A stretch of 64,000 bases of DNA from Acidobacterium capsulatum ATCC 51196 (GTDB lineage Bacteria; Acidobacteriota; Terriglobia; Terriglobales; Acidobacteriaceae): NCBI RefSeq assembly GCF_000022565.1, contig NC_012483.1:124001-188000 (forward strand), given 5' to 3'. The notes beneath the pieces are model-generated. The model had not been told where the DNA came from. It saw only the letters and a list, made by a program, of their open reading frames with translations, and searched no databases. Positions 1-12,154 of the stretch are shown here, in pieces. The position numbers were made by a program, and so were the translations under genes. How positions within the stretch are numbered: position 1 is the stretch's first letter; each line of letters starts with the position of its first letter.

Positions 1-1299
1 CTGCAGGCTGCGCGAGATCAGGTACGCAATCGTATTCGCCAGAACCACCGGCAAAATAATCGACGAATTCCCGCTCAACTCCAGCACCATGAAGACCGAC
101 GTCAGCGGAACGCGCAGGAATCCCGCAAACAGCACTCCCATGCCCACCAGCGCGTAAGCGCCTACCGTGCCCACCAGGTGAGGGAAGAAGTGATGCTCAA
201 AGGTGCCCACCGCGCCGCCCAGCATAGCGCCGATAAAGAGCGTCGGGGCAAACATGCCGCCCGGTGTTCCGCTCGAGAACGAGAGCGCCGTCGCCAGCAT
301 CTTCAGCAGCGCCAGCGCCAGCAGAATCTTCCACGTGAACTCAGCGTGCAGCGCCTGGTCAATCACCGTATAACCGGGCCCCATCACCTGTGGAAAGCCG
401 AAGAATCCAATCGCGCCCACCAGCAGGCCCGCAATGGCCGGCTGCACAAAGTGGGTCCAGCGCGGCAGGTTGCGCATCACCGGCCGCAGATAGCCGAGCG
501 CCTTTGAGAAGATGACCGCCAGAAATCCGCCCGTCACGCCCAGCACCGCATAGGCCAGCAATTCGCGAGGATCGCGCAATTCCACCGGCGGCACATGGAA
601 CATCGGCTCCGAGCCCCAGAAGAGCCGCGCCACAACCTCGCTCGAGATCGCGGCCAGCACCACCGAGCCCAGTACCGCGGCGCTCCACGAGCCGATGACC
701 TCTTCAATCACAAACAGAATGGCCGAAATCGGCGCATTGAAGGCCGCCGCCAGACCCGCTGCCGCGCCAATGGGAGCAAACATCCGCAGCCGCTGCCGCG
801 ACATGCGCAAACGGCGCGCGATCATCGAGGCCACGCCCGCGCCAATCTGCAACGAGGGGTCTTCCGGCCCCAGCGACTGGCCGGACCCAATCGCCAGCGC
901 CGCCGTGATGAACTTGCCGATCACCGTCTTGAACGAGATGTATCCGTTGTAGACATAGAGCGCGGCCTTGGTCTGGTTCACGCCACTGCCGCGCGCGCCG
1001 GGGAAGAGCCACACCACCAGCGACGCTACCACCAGGCCCACCAGCGCCGGCATATACATCAGCCGGTACTGGCCCGGATGCGGCGCCGAGCCGAGCGCCA
1101 GAATCTTGATCCACTCATAGGCGCTGCGAAAGGCCACCACCAGCAGCCCCGAGATCACACCAATAAAAATGGACAGCACCAGGAACAGGCGTTCTTCGCG
1201 CGTGGGCGCAATGCGCTGCAGGTCAAGCAGCTTGGCGCGTTCGGCCTTGGGAATCGGCGCGCTCTCGGCGGCCGCGGTTGCGTCCTGCGTCGGCGTCAT
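1..1299 (-). CDS. ClC-family chloride channel/antiporter (3' end outside window)
   Basis: Integral membrane chloride channel or H+/Cl- antiporter. The first 433 codons lie here and the C-terminus runs past the left edge. The reverse-strand translation shows the ClC filter motifs in order: GSGVN (usual GSGIP), GPEDP carrying the gating glutamate (usual GxEGP), and GGMFAP (usual GxFxP), with many hydrophobic helices between them. The start ATG at 1297-1299 overlaps the stop of the upstream TPR gene in an ATGA arrangement, so the two are probably co-transcribed and translationally coupled. Channel versus exchanger cannot be decided without the proton-glutamate region. The family call is secure. 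Confidence 0.9.
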   Translation of the reverse strand, partial: MTPTQDATAAAESAPIPKAERAKLLDLQRIAPTREERLFLVLSIFIGVISGLLVVAFRSAYEWIKILALGSAPHPGQYRLMYMPALVGLVVASLVVWLFPGARGSGVNQTKAALYVYNGYISFKTVIGKFITAALAIGSGQSLGPEDPSLQIGAGVASMIARRLRMSRQRLRMFAPIGAAAGLAAAFNAPISAILFVIEEVIGSWSAAVLGSVVLAAISSEVVARLFWGSEPMFHVPPVELRDPRELLAYAVLGVTGGFLAVIFSKALGYLRPVMRNLPRWTHFVQPAIAGLLVGAIGFFGFPQVMGPGYTVIDQALHAEFTWKILLALALLKMLATALSFSSGTPGGMFAPTLFIGAMLGGAVGTFEHHFFPHLVGTVGAYALVGMGVLFAGFLRVPLTSVFMVLELSGNSSIILPVVLANTIAYLISRSLQ

Positions 1300-2630
1300 C
1301 GCTGCTCCACCATGTAGGGCGCCTGCGCAATCGTGTACAGCAGCGCGTCGTTGCCCTGCGGAGTTCCGCAGCGATTGGCTGCGTCTTTCTCGGTGTCATA
1401 CACCAGCTGCATCAGCATTTGCTCCATCTCGGGGTTCTGCTCCAGATCAAACAGCCGCAGCTTCTGGGGAACCTTTGCCCAGCGGGCCGCCAGCGCCTGG
1501 GCCGCGGTCTGCGCCGCCGTGTTCATATTCGCCACCGGCAGCACCGGCGAAGGCGTGAGCAGAGACTTTGCCTTGGCTGCCGCGCGCGCCAGAGGATTCA
1601 CCGGAAGGCTTCCACTTGCAATCTGGGGAGTGTTGATGGGCGCGGAAGCCAGCGGCTGCAGCGCAATCGGAGCCTGGCAGTTCTCAAAGCGGTTGCGGGC
1701 GATGCGCACATCCTCAAGCACGCGCGCCGCGCGCTCGCGAATCGTCAGATCATCGGCGGGATACAGCGCCAGCAGCTCCTCGGTTGTCTTCAGCTTCTGC
1801 TGAATCATCGTCTGCTCGGCCTGAGGCTGCTGCCGGAAGGCGTGTGCATCCGTTGCGCGGTCAAGGTAATTGTGCGCCAGGGCAAATTCGCCCAGCTCGT
1901 AGGCCGTGCGTCCGGCCCCGGCCAGCGCTGCCCAGGGCGGATTGCGGCGGTGCGACAGGCTGCGATAAATATCGAGTGCATCGGCCGGACTCTGGCACTG
2001 CTCCAGCAATCCGGCAATCTCCAGCTTCAGGGCCGGCTTGTCGGGCGCATTTCCGGCCGCGATCAGCAGTTCGGTGCGCGCGTGCGAGAACTCGTGGACC
2101 TGGATGAGGTACTTGGCCATTTCCAGGCGCACATCGCGCCGCCGCTCGTAGCCGTCGCCCTCCCAGGTGCCGTCCAGTGCCGTCTGATAATAGTTGATGG
2201 CCTGCGCCTGCTGGTTCTGCCGCACGGCCAGCCGCGCCAGTTGCAGATTCACAATGCCGCTGCCAGGTTCCTGGTCCCGCAGGGTGTTGAAGTAGGCCAC
2301 CGCCTCCTGCGTCCGTCCGGCCTGCGCCAGCGCCTCGGCCAGCTCAATCTCGGTGCTGCGGTCAGGAATATAGCTCAAAGCCGCACGCAGGGCCTCAATG
2401 GCAGCCTGCGACTGGCCTTTCTGCAGTTCCATCTCGCCGCGTTGCCGCCAGCGATGCCCCAGTTCCTGCCGGTGATTCTCAAACGAGCGGTGCAAAAGGT
2501 AGGTAAGACTCGATAAAACCACCACAATCAGAACCAGCGTCAGCAGTGCCACCGAGTCCTGAAAGAGCAGCTTGCGCCGGGCAGCTCGCACACGGGGGGA
2601 GAGGTGATGGGTTGGGTCGACCACAGCCAT
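1296..2630 (-). CDS. Membrane-anchored TPR protein
   Basis: A 444-residue protein with one N-terminal membrane segment (about residues 25-48, rich in L, V and I) followed by tetratricopeptide-like helical repeats to about residue 300 and a Pro/Ala-rich C-terminus. TPR arrays bind partner proteins; no enzymatic motif is visible. The ATG at 2628-2630 was chosen because the reading frame runs much further upstream with no good start and the membrane anchor begins just after this Met. It overlaps the ClC gene by four bases. Role unknown; it may scaffold an envelope complex. Confidence 0.75.
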   Translation of the reverse strand: MAVVDPTHHLSPRVRAARRKLLFQDSVALLTLVLIVVVLSSLTYLLHRSFENHRQELGHRWRQRGEMELQKGQSQAAIEALRAALSYIPDRSTEIELAEALAQAGRTQEAVAYFNTLRDQEPGSGIVNLQLARLAVRQNQQAQAINYYQTALDGTWEGDGYERRRDVRLEMAKYLIQVHEFSHARTELLIAAGNAPDKPALKLEIAGLLEQCQSPADALDIYRSLSHRRNPPWAALAGAGRTAYELGEFALAHNYLDRATDAHAFRQQPQAEQTMIQQKLKTTEELLALYPADDLTIRERAARVLEDVRIARNRFENCQAPIALQPLASAPINTPQIASGSLPVNPLARAAAKAKSLLTPSPVLPVANMNTAAQTAAQALAARWAKVPQKLRLFDLEQNPEMEQMLMQLVYDTEKDAANRCGTPQGNDALLYTIAQAPYMVEQR

Positions 2631-2768
2631 TCTTCTTTTAAGTATGGCGTAAAACTTCCAGATCGCGAATTCCTGAAGCTCGTGGAGCGCGAAAGCAGCC
2701 CTTTGCCGCACGTTGCGAGCCGGGCGCAATGAGGTCAGACCGGAGTACCATGAACGTTGAGACCGCCC

Positions 2769-3623
2769 ATGACTTTCCACCAGACACTGGATGAAAAACA
2801 GGACGCACTCGACGCGCATCTGGCCCGGTTTGGCAGCCTGCTGGTGGCCTATTCCGGGGGTGTCGACTCGGCCTACCTGGCCTGGCGCGCCCATCGCGTG
2901 CTTGGCAGCCAGGCGCTGGCCGTCATCGCCGATTCGCCCTCGCTGGCGCGCAGCCAGTACCGCGACGCGGTCGAGTTTGCCCGCGAACAGGCCATTCCGC
3001 TCCAGACCATCCGCACCCGCGAAATGGAAAACGAAGCCTACGCCGTCAATGGCGCCGACCGTTGCTTCCACTGCAAGGATGAGCTCTTCACCGTGCTCGA
3101 GGCCGAACGCGCCCGGCTCGGCTGGGCTGCCGTCGCCTATGGCCTCAATGTCGATGACCGCCAGGACTTCCGCCCCGGCCAGCAGGCCGCCACGGCGCAC
3201 CGCGTCGCCGCTCCGCTGGCCGAGGCCGGGCTCACCAAGTCCGAGATTCGTACATTGGCCGGACAGGCAGGGCTGCGCCTGTGGGACAAGCCAGCTTCCG
3301 CCTGCCTCTCGTCACGGCTCGCCTACGGCATGCGCGTCACGCCCGAGGCCCTGCGCATGGTCGAGCAGTCCGAAGACGCGCTGCACGCTCTCGGCTTCGC
3401 CCGCGTGCGCGTGCGACATCATGGAGAGATTGCCCGCGTCGAAATTGCCGAAGAAGAGATGGCCTCAGCACTGAGCCGGCAGATGTTCCAGCAGATCGCC
3501 CGCGCCGTGCGCGCCGCCGGATTTCACTACGTAGCCGTCGATTGTGACGGCTACCGCTCCGGCTCCATGAACGAGTTGCTGCCGGTCGAACTGCTGGCCG
3601 CCGCGAGCCCAAAAGACAGATAA
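2769..3623 (+). CDS. larE: LarE, ATP-dependent sacrificial sulfur transferase
   Basis: Supplies sulfur for the nickel-pincer nucleotide (NPN) cofactor of lactate racemase-type enzymes, by adenylating a substrate carboxylate and replacing it with a thiocarboxylate. The 284-residue protein has the N-type PP-loop SGGVDS at residues 29-34. It carries three cysteines typical of the [4Fe-4S] class of LarE: RCFHCK gives Cys99 and Cys102, and PASACLSSR gives Cys179. The Lactobacillus enzyme instead sacrifices a single cysteine, so this copy may act catalytically (inference). An in-frame TTG lies 12 bases upstream; the ATG was preferred. It heads larE-larC-larB. Confidence 0.92.
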   Translation: MTFHQTLDEKQDALDAHLARFGSLLVAYSGGVDSAYLAWRAHRVLGSQALAVIADSPSLARSQYRDAVEFAREQAIPLQTIRTREMENEAYAVNGADRCFHCKDELFTVLEAERARLGWAAVAYGLNVDDRQDFRPGQQAATAHRVAAPLAEAGLTKSEIRTLAGQAGLRLWDKPASACLSSRLAYGMRVTPEALRMVEQSEDALHALGFARVRVRHHGEIARVEIAEEEMASALSRQMFQQIARAVRAAGFHYVAVDCDGYRSGSMNELLPVELLAAASPKDR

Positions 3624-3642
3624 AGACGGATAAGGATTCGCA

Positions 3643-4946
3643 ATGAAGGTTGGCTATCTGGAATGCTTCGCCGGACTATCCGGCGACATGATGCTGGGCG
3701 CGCTCATCGACGCGGGCGTTCCCGCCGCGCTGCTCAGCGAAACCGCCGCCGCGCTCGGCATCGGCGCATCGCTCAAAATGCACGCGGTGGACCGCAGCGG
3801 CATTCGCGCCGCCAAGGTCGATGTCTACGCCGGCGAAGAACTCGCCGAGCACGCTCCCCACGCGCACTCGCACGACCATCTCCACGACCACGATCATGAC
3901 CATCCCCACAGCCATGATCACGCGCATCCGCACAGCCACAGCCACGCGCATGGCCGCACGTGGAAGCAGATTCGCGCGCTCCTGGAGGCCGCCCCGCTGC
4001 CCGAGCCCGCGCGGCGGCTGGCGCTCGATACCTTCGCGCTGCTCGCCGGGGCCGAGGCAAAGATTCACGGCATGGCCGTCGAAGACGTTCACTTTCACGA
4101 GGTGGGCAACGTAGACACCATCACTGACATCGTGTGCGCGGCCGTAGGGTTGGCGTGGCTCGATGTAAATGCCTGGTACGCCGCGCCGGTCAACGTAGGC
4201 AGCGGATTCGTGCAGTGCGCGCACGGGCAGTTCCCGGTGCCCGCTCCGGCCACGGCGGAGCTGCTGCGTGGCGTGCCCGTCTATTCCGCAGGCCCTGCGG
4301 GCGAGGCCATCACGCCCACCGGCGCGGCGCTCTTGCGCGCGTTGGGCTGCCGCTTTGAGGGCAAGCCGATTTTCGCGGCGCAGTCTGTGGGCTACGGTGC
4401 GGGTACGCGTAATCCAAAGGACTTTCCGAACGTCGTTCGCCTCAGCATCGGGGAGGCCGGGCAGGCGACAGCCTCATTTGCCACCGACACGGTGACAGTT
4501 CTGGAATGCGCCATCGACGACGCCTCGCCGCAGGTGCTGGCACACGCTCTCGAACTCGCGCTCGAGTACGGCGCGCTCGACACCCTGGCCACTCCGGCCA
4601 CCATGAAAAAGGGCCGTCCCGGCACGCTGCTGACCGTGCTCTGCCGCCCTGAGCACGCCGATGCGCTGGCCGCGCTGCTCTTTCGCGAGACCACCACGCT
4701 CGGCATGCGCCGCAGGCATGAGCAGCGGCTCATCCTCGACCGGCAGATGGTCACCGTGGAGACGCGCTTCGGCCGCATTCGCGTCAAACTCGCCTCGCAC
4801 GCCGGTGAGCGCCTCAACGCCATGCCTGAGTATGAGGACTGCCGCCGCGCCGCGCGCGAACATGCCGCGCCCATTCAGCAGGTGATGCAGGCCGCCCTCG
4901 CCGCTCTCAGCGAGGCCGCGCCCGTGCGCCCCATTGAGGAGACGGC

Positions 4947-4950
<4 letters not shown>
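3643..4950 (+). CDS. larC: LarC, nickel insertion protein for the pincer cofactor
   Basis: CTP-dependent cyclometallase that inserts nickel into the pyridinium bis-thiocarboxylate mononucleotide. The protein is one uninterrupted chain of 435 residues, whereas in Lactobacillus plantarum larC is two frames joined by programmed frameshifting. The N-terminal signature ECFAGLSGDMMLGAL is present. A strongly His/Asp-rich stretch covers about residues 70-105 (HSHDH, HDHDHDHPHSHDH), a likely nickel-binding or storage segment. The gene starts 19 bases after larE and its TGA overlaps the larB ATG. Confidence 0.94.
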
Positions 4951-5738
<788 letters not shown>

Positions 5739-5762
5739 CTTCTGCGGGTGCAACCCGCAGTT

Positions 5763-5891
5763 CTACGAATCCTCGCGCTCCGGCAGCGAGTCGCTCTCAT
5801 AAACCCGGTCGACGCGGTCGGACTGATCCTGCCACTTCTCCTGTTCGCGTTGCTTCTCCCGCTGTTCGCGCTCTTCCCGTCCGTCGCTCAT
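5763..5891 (-). CDS. Small, highly charged hypothetical protein
   Basis: A 42-residue frame starting at ATG 5889-5891, made almost wholly of charged and polar residues (EEREQREKQREQEKWQ) and predicted to be one helix or disordered. Upstream on the minus strand is a GGAG-like stretch (tcaggagaaggcggcg), a reasonable ribosome binding site. It sits 32 bases downstream of the sialidase-like gene on the same strand. No family recognised; a real small protein is plausible but unproven. Confidence 0.45.
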   Translation of the reverse strand: MSDGREEREQREKQREQEKWQDQSDRVDRVYESDSLPEREDS

Positions 5892-5923
5892 CGCCGCCTT
5901 CTCCTGAGGTTCTATTTTAATTT

Positions 5924-7252
5924 CTAACGCCGCTCGCCGGTACCCTCGTGCCCGAGGGCGCTTTCGGGCACAATCGAGAGCCATATCTGCTGCTTGTCGA
6001 TGCTGTAGCTGACGTAGATATGTCCGTGGTATTCCGCCGCGCCCGGGTAGGATGCGCCGCAGGGCTTGCCCTGCGGGCCGCACACATTGCCGTCCGCGAA
6101 GGGAACACTCCCGAGGTTTTGCCGCACCGCATGCACGCTGCGCAGTTTGCCCGTCGCGCCGTCAAAGAGCGCAAGATAGAGCGGGTCGCGCGCGTCGGCC
6201 GCCTCCGGCCGGTCGAGCGCATTGCCGATGACGGCAATCTGTCCGTCGTGCAGCCGCAGCAGCGTGGTCTCCGAAGGCGAGTTAGGAATGTCCGTGGGGA
6301 TGGCCGGGCTCCAGCTCCTGCCCTCGTCGCGCGAGACGGAGCGGTAGAGCCGGTACTCACCAGACCGCGCGGGATCGGAGGCATCGCGCCCCTCATCGCG
6401 CCACAGTCGAAAGAGCAGATCCGGATGCCGCGAGAGCCGGATGGCATTCGGCTCGACCATTGTGGTTCCATCGGCGGCAATGCCGTAGCCCGTCCACGCC
6501 GAGGGCGGCTGCCCCGGCGCGGAGCCGCCCCATGTGCCGAAGCTATCTGCGGCTTCAAAGAGCGCCGGCCCGGCCAGCCGGTGGTAGCGATAGCCCGGCG
6601 AGCCGCGCAGCGGAAGGTAAGGCGCCCGGCTCACGCGAAACGGCGTGCCCACGCGGCCGCTCGCATAAAGCCGCGCCGCCACCAGCGCTTCGCCTTGTTC
6701 GTTGGTGCAGCAGCCGTATCCATTGGCCTGATCAATGGCCGCCACCAGGTAGAGCCGGTGATGCCAGCGTACTAACGCGCGCGGATAGGAGATGCGGCGG
6801 CCTGCATTGAGCTTTCCGTCAAAAGGGCTGGGCGGCGCAACCACCACCGTGGGCGCGGACCAGTGCAACCCATCCCGGCTGCTCTTGACCTCGGTGATCA
6901 TGCCGCTCTCGCCTTCGCGCCGCATGGCTCCGCTGTAGGCGACCCAGATGCGCCCGTTTCCCGCAATCGCCACGCGCGTGTGGTGATGGTATTGCAGGCT
7001 CTCCAGGTCATCGAGCGACGGTGTATGACCGTCGGGCCCATCCACCTGCACGCTGCGTATGCCCTGCGCCACGGGATAAGGCCCGCGCCGCGCCGTGTTG
7101 CCCCAGCGCAGCGTGAACGATGAGGCTTTCCGCGACGAATGCGTACGGGCCGGCACAGCCGTGGCGCGAGCGGCGAGGCTCCCAAAAACAATCAAGCAGA
7201 GAAGCAGGCTCATGCCGGACACGCCGGGACCGCGAGAAGTGCGAAGGCTCAT
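5924..7252 (-). CDS. Secreted BNR/Asp-box beta-propeller (sialidase-like)
   Basis: A 442-residue exported protein. A signal peptide covers about residues 14-33 (hydrophobic LLLCLIVFGSL then ARATA). Two Asp-box motifs of the sialidase propeller are visible: SRDGLHW and SRDEGRSW, fitting S-x-D-x-G-x-x-W. It could be an exo-sialidase, another glycan-acting hydrolase, or a non-catalytic propeller; an arginine triad could not be assigned by eye. It is divergent from icd on the other side. A glycan function is inference from the fold. Confidence 0.65.
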   Translation of the reverse strand: MSLRTSRGPGVSGMSLLLCLIVFGSLAARATAVPARTHSSRKASSFTLRWGNTARRGPYPVAQGIRSVQVDGPDGHTPSLDDLESLQYHHHTRVAIAGNGRIWVAYSGAMRREGESGMITEVKSSRDGLHWSAPTVVVAPPSPFDGKLNAGRRISYPRALVRWHHRLYLVAAIDQANGYGCCTNEQGEALVAARLYASGRVGTPFRVSRAPYLPLRGSPGYRYHRLAGPALFEAADSFGTWGGSAPGQPPSAWTGYGIAADGTTMVEPNAIRLSRHPDLLFRLWRDEGRDASDPARSGEYRLYRSVSRDEGRSWSPAIPTDIPNSPSETTLLRLHDGQIAVIGNALDRPEAADARDPLYLALFDGATGKLRSVHAVRQNLGSVPFADGNVCGPQGKPCGASYPGAAEYHGHIYVSYSIDKQQIWLSIVPESALGHEGTGERR

Positions 7253-7460
7253 AGCTCTTCATTCTCGCGGCCCATGCCGGGGCGGATCAAATGTTTCCAG
7301 TCGGCTCTCCATCCGGGCGTCAGAATGCGCAGCCGCCCGTGCCGCTATTCCGCGTCCCCTTTTGGCTGTGACGCACCGCGTTGCCACCTCTTGTTACCGG
7401 ATGTTAGGTTGTTCGCGTCAGCATCCAGACACATCTGAAACAAATTGAGGGATCACCAGC

Positions 7461-8861
<1,401 letters not shown>

Positions 8862-8866
8862 CAGCA

Positions 8867-8894
8867 CCCCACGAACGAGGACGCGTTCGTGGGG
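8867..8894 (+). terminator. Stem-loop after icd
   Basis: A perfect 11-bp stem (CCCCACGAACG paired with CGTTCGTGGGG) with a six-base loop begins six bases after the icd stop. There is no T-run, so it may be an mRNA 3' end stabiliser rather than a strong intrinsic terminator. Confidence 0.6.
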
Positions 8895-8928
8895 CCCTCG
8901 GGACGAGCCGTCCATGTCTGTTTGCCAA

Positions 8929-8973
8929 TTCACAAAAAACGGGGTGCCCCACGTCCGTCTGTTCGGACGTGGG
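8929..8973 (+). repeat. GGGTGCCCC hairpin repeat, copy 1
   Basis: The header CACAAAAAACGGGGTGCCCC leads into a perfect 10-bp stem CCCACGTCCG / CGGACGTGGG with loop TCTGTT. It shares the 16-mer GTCCGTCTGTTCGGAC with the copy at about 24.69 kb, and the header with the copies at 21.58 and 21.88 kb. Confidence 0.7.
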
Positions 8974-9087
8974 ACGAAAGAGTCCGGATGGCCAGGGGCT
9001 TTGTGTCGGTCAGATTCTCCGGAACCCCAGCATTTTTCCGCACAAACCACCTCACGCTGCACGATCCCGCAGAACCTTGTTTAATAG

Positions 9088-10101
<1,014 letters not shown>

Positions 10102-10134
10102 GGACTGGCCGTTCAGGCACACGCGCCTGACGCC

Positions 10135-10177
10135 GCAAAAGCGAAAGGCCCGCCTCGCGCGGGCCTTTCGCTTTTGC
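10135..10177. terminator. Bidirectional intrinsic terminator between mdh and vapC
   Basis: A 19-bp perfect stem: 10135-10153 pairs with 10159-10177 around loop CTCGC. The GC-rich core is flanked by A-run and T-run arms, so it can stop transcription from both convergent genes. Confidence 0.9.
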
Positions 10178-10194
10178 AAAGCGCAATCAGCGCA

Positions 10195-10614
10195 TTAGCA
10201 CTCTTTGATGCGCAGGCCGGGGAAGTCCGTTCGGTAGCGGCGTTTATCAAGCGTGAGCAGGCGGTCCGCCATCCAGGTGGCATGAGCGCCGATGATGAAA
10301 TCAGCAGGGATGCGCTTGGGAGATCCATCGCCCAATTGACGGCGGCGGATGGCGTATTGAGAGTACGCATCGGCTGCAAAGTCCCAGATTTTCTTTGGAA
10401 GCTCCCAGTCCACCGCAATGCCGGTATCGACGAGAAAGGTCTGCACCTCTTCCACTGTTGCGCGTGGATGGGCACACAACTCGATGTAGACAACCGGGCA
10501 AATGACCAGGCTGCCCATGTGCCGCGATGCCTGCAATTGTTCGAGGATTTCGGAGAGATTCGATTCTTTCGTCCAGATGGCAGAGATGATGTTTGTATCG
10601 ACCGCCGTTCTCAT
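10195..10614 (-). CDS. VapC-like PIN-domain toxin
   Basis: PIN-domain ribonuclease, 139 residues. Acidic metal-binding residues are seen at the expected places: VDTNIISAIW near the N-terminus, YIELCAHP in the middle, ADFIIGAHA around residue 105, and LLTLDKRRYRTDFPGL at the C-terminus. The ATG at 10612-10614 overlaps the stop of the antitoxin gene (ATGA), and the pair reads antitoxin first, as is usual. Codons and position beside a terminator fit a mobile toxin-antitoxin module. Confidence 0.88.
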   Translation of the reverse strand: MRTAVDTNIISAIWTKESNLSEILEQLQASRHMGSLVICPVVYIELCAHPRATVEEVQTFLVDTGIAVDWELPKKIWDFAADAYSQYAIRRRQLGDGSPKRIPADFIIGAHATWMADRLLTLDKRRYRTDFPGLRIKEC

Positions 10615-10862
10615 TTGACCTCGGGGTCTTCGTCGCGCATCTCGCCGATCCAGGCATTGATTTCCTCGCGGTTCTTGAACGCAGGAAAAGCGCCAACCCA
10701 AGCCCTGAAGGGATTCTCTTCATCCTGCGCCGGCTTGAGCACCGTCTTGTCGTCTTCCACCACAAACTCGACGCGATCGCCCTCTTTGAGTCCCAGGCGA
10801 GTCCGAATCTCCCGGGGAATGGTGACCTGTCCCTTGCTGCTGACCGTGCTGGTGAGTGCCAT
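10611..10862 (-). CDS. AbrB/SpoVT-type antitoxin
   Basis: An 83-residue DNA-binding antitoxin. The swapped-hairpin AbrB domain fills residues 1-47: TVSSKGQVTIPREIRTRLGL then GDRVEFVVEDDKTVL. The C-terminal 35 residues, with AWVGAFPAF, should wrap the PIN toxin. It overlaps vapC by four bases. Three half-sites of a likely operator lie just upstream. Confidence 0.88.
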   Translation of the reverse strand: MALTSTVSSKGQVTIPREIRTRLGLKEGDRVEFVVEDDKTVLKPAQDEENPFRAWVGAFPAFKNREEINAWIGEMRDEDPEVK

Positions 10863-10879
10863 GGCTCGTGTGCCTCTGG

Positions 10880-10918
10880 GGTAAAGAATAGCATTCTTTA
10901 CCAGCCGGTAAAGAATGC
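10880..10918 (-). promoter_or_regulatory. Probable autoregulatory operator of the AbrB/VapC pair
   Basis: A 12-bp perfect inverted repeat, GCATTCTTTACC (10891-10902) and GGTAAAGAATGC (10907-10918), plus a third half-site GGTAAAGAATA at 10880-10890, all within 60 bases upstream of the antitoxin ATG. Antitoxins of this class bind such repeats; direct binding is inferred. Confidence 0.7.
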
Positions 10919-11036
10919 CAGCCAGGGCATCTGATCACCCTCAAAACGACGTCCCGCCGCCGCTTCAGACTACTTTCACCCCCAATTCAGTGCCATTTCA
11001 GGCCCATGTTGAAAGATAGCCCTCAAGGAGGAACTG

Positions 11037-11513
11037 ATGAAAATCCAGTTCAACACTCTCGCGACCGCATCTTTGGCGCTTGCCCTGGCAGCCGGTGTTT
11101 CTTACGCGCAGGAAGTCCACATTCCCTTCAGCCAATTGCCCCCGGCCGTGCAGCAGGCGGTCCAGCAGCAGAAGAGCCACGGCGCGACCGTGCGCGGCTA
11201 CGTCAGCGACCGCGAAAATGGCCGCACCGAATACGAGGTCGAGACCATCCGCCACGGCATGACCCGCGACATCTCCATTGACGCCGCCGGGCATGTGCTC
11301 GAAGTCGAGCAGCAGGTTCCGCTCTCGCAGGTGCCGGCTGCCGCCAAAGCGGCTATCCAGAAGGGCGCTGCGGGCGGGCACCTGATCCGCGTGGAGAAGG
11401 TCACCAGCAGCATGTCCTCAGAGGTCGCCTATGAGGCGGGCATTCGCGCGCATGGCCGCTACCATGAGGTACGCGTGCATCCCGACGGTTCGCCCGCGCC
11501 TGAGTCTGACTGA
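11037..11513 (+). CDS. Secreted PepSY-like domain protein
   Basis: A 158-residue exported protein. The signal peptide is residues 1-24, ending SYAQ. The mature part contains two related units of about 60 residues, each opening with F/PLSQxPxAxxxAxQ (FSQLPPAVQQAVQQQ and PLSQVPAAAKAAIQK) and continuing as alternating strands, the pattern of the PepSY-like fold. Such proteins bind or inhibit extracytoplasmic partners; no partner is evident here. A purine-rich aaggaggaac precedes the ATG, and a terminator follows. Confidence 0.7.
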   Translation: MKIQFNTLATASLALALAAGVSYAQEVHIPFSQLPPAVQQAVQQQKSHGATVRGYVSDRENGRTEYEVETIRHGMTRDISIDAAGHVLEVEQQVPLSQVPAAAKAAIQKGAAGGHLIRVEKVTSSMSSEVAYEAGIRAHGRYHEVRVHPDGSPAPESD

Positions 11514-11538
11514 CCCTGCTGCCACCGCTGTCCCAACA

Positions 11539-11570
11539 GCAAAAGGCCCGCTTCGCGCGGGCCTTTTGTG
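11539..11570. terminator. Intrinsic terminator between the PepSY-like gene and ppi
   Basis: Stem GCAAAAGGCCCGC with GCGGGCCTTTTG around a short TTCGC loop, with A- and T-runs on either side; it can serve both convergent genes. Its core resembles the terminator at 10.1 kb. Confidence 0.88.
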
Positions 11571-11599
11571 CCGTGGCGGCGAAGCCGCCGCCTGAACGG

Positions 11600-12127
11600 T
11601 TAGACCCGCTCGATCACCAGCGACTCAATCACCACATCCTTGTGCGGCTTGTCCATGCCGTTGCGGGCGACCTTGGAGATCTTGTCCACCACATCCTGCC
11701 CTTCGACCACTTCGCCAAAGATGGTGTGGCGGCCGGTCAGCCACTCGGTCGGGGCCACGGTGATGAAGAACTGCGATCCATTGGTGTTGGGCCCGGCATT
11801 GGCCATGGCCAGCTTGCCCTTGGCGGTAAAGCCGTGCGGCGAGCCCTTGGTTTCGTCCTCAAACTTGTAGCCCGGGCCACCCATGCCGGTGCCGGCCGGG
11901 TCGCCGCCCTGAATCATGAAGTCAGGAATCACGCGATGGAAGATGGTGCCATCATAGAGCTTCGTCTTGCCCTTCTCCCTGGTGATGGGGTGGGTCCATT
12001 CGCGGGTGCCTTCGGCCAGCTCCACAAAGTTGGCGACAGTCTTGGGGGCGTCCTTCTCAAAGAGGCGGCAGACGACGGTGCCTTCGCTGGTATTGAAGAC
12101 GGCGTAAGTTCCAGATGTACGTGACAT
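11600..12127 (-). CDS. Cytoplasmic cyclophilin-type peptidyl-prolyl isomerase
   Basis: Catalyses proline cis-trans isomerisation during folding. The 175-residue protein has the cyclophilin core: IFHRVIPDFMIQGGDPAGTG, then LAMANAGPNTNGSQFFIT with the catalytic and proline-binding residues, and a C-terminal HTIFGEVVEGQDVV. There is no signal peptide, unlike the paralogue 27 bases upstream on the same strand, so one gene pair supplies a cytoplasmic and an exported version. Confidence 0.93.
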   Translation of the reverse strand: MSRTSGTYAVFNTSEGTVVCRLFEKDAPKTVANFVELAEGTREWTHPITREKGKTKLYDGTIFHRVIPDFMIQGGDPAGTGMGGPGYKFEDETKGSPHGFTAKGKLAMANAGPNTNGSQFFITVAPTEWLTGRHTIFGEVVEGQDVVDKISKVARNGMDKPHKDVVIESLVIERV

Positions 12128-12154
12128 TTATCGTGACTCCTTCAAGTTCTGGTT

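Noticed and set aside
3877-3945. CAC/GAC-rich stretch in larC considered as a microsatellite or CRISPR-like array
   Set aside because: It encodes the His/Asp-rich segment of LarC with irregular units; no spacers.
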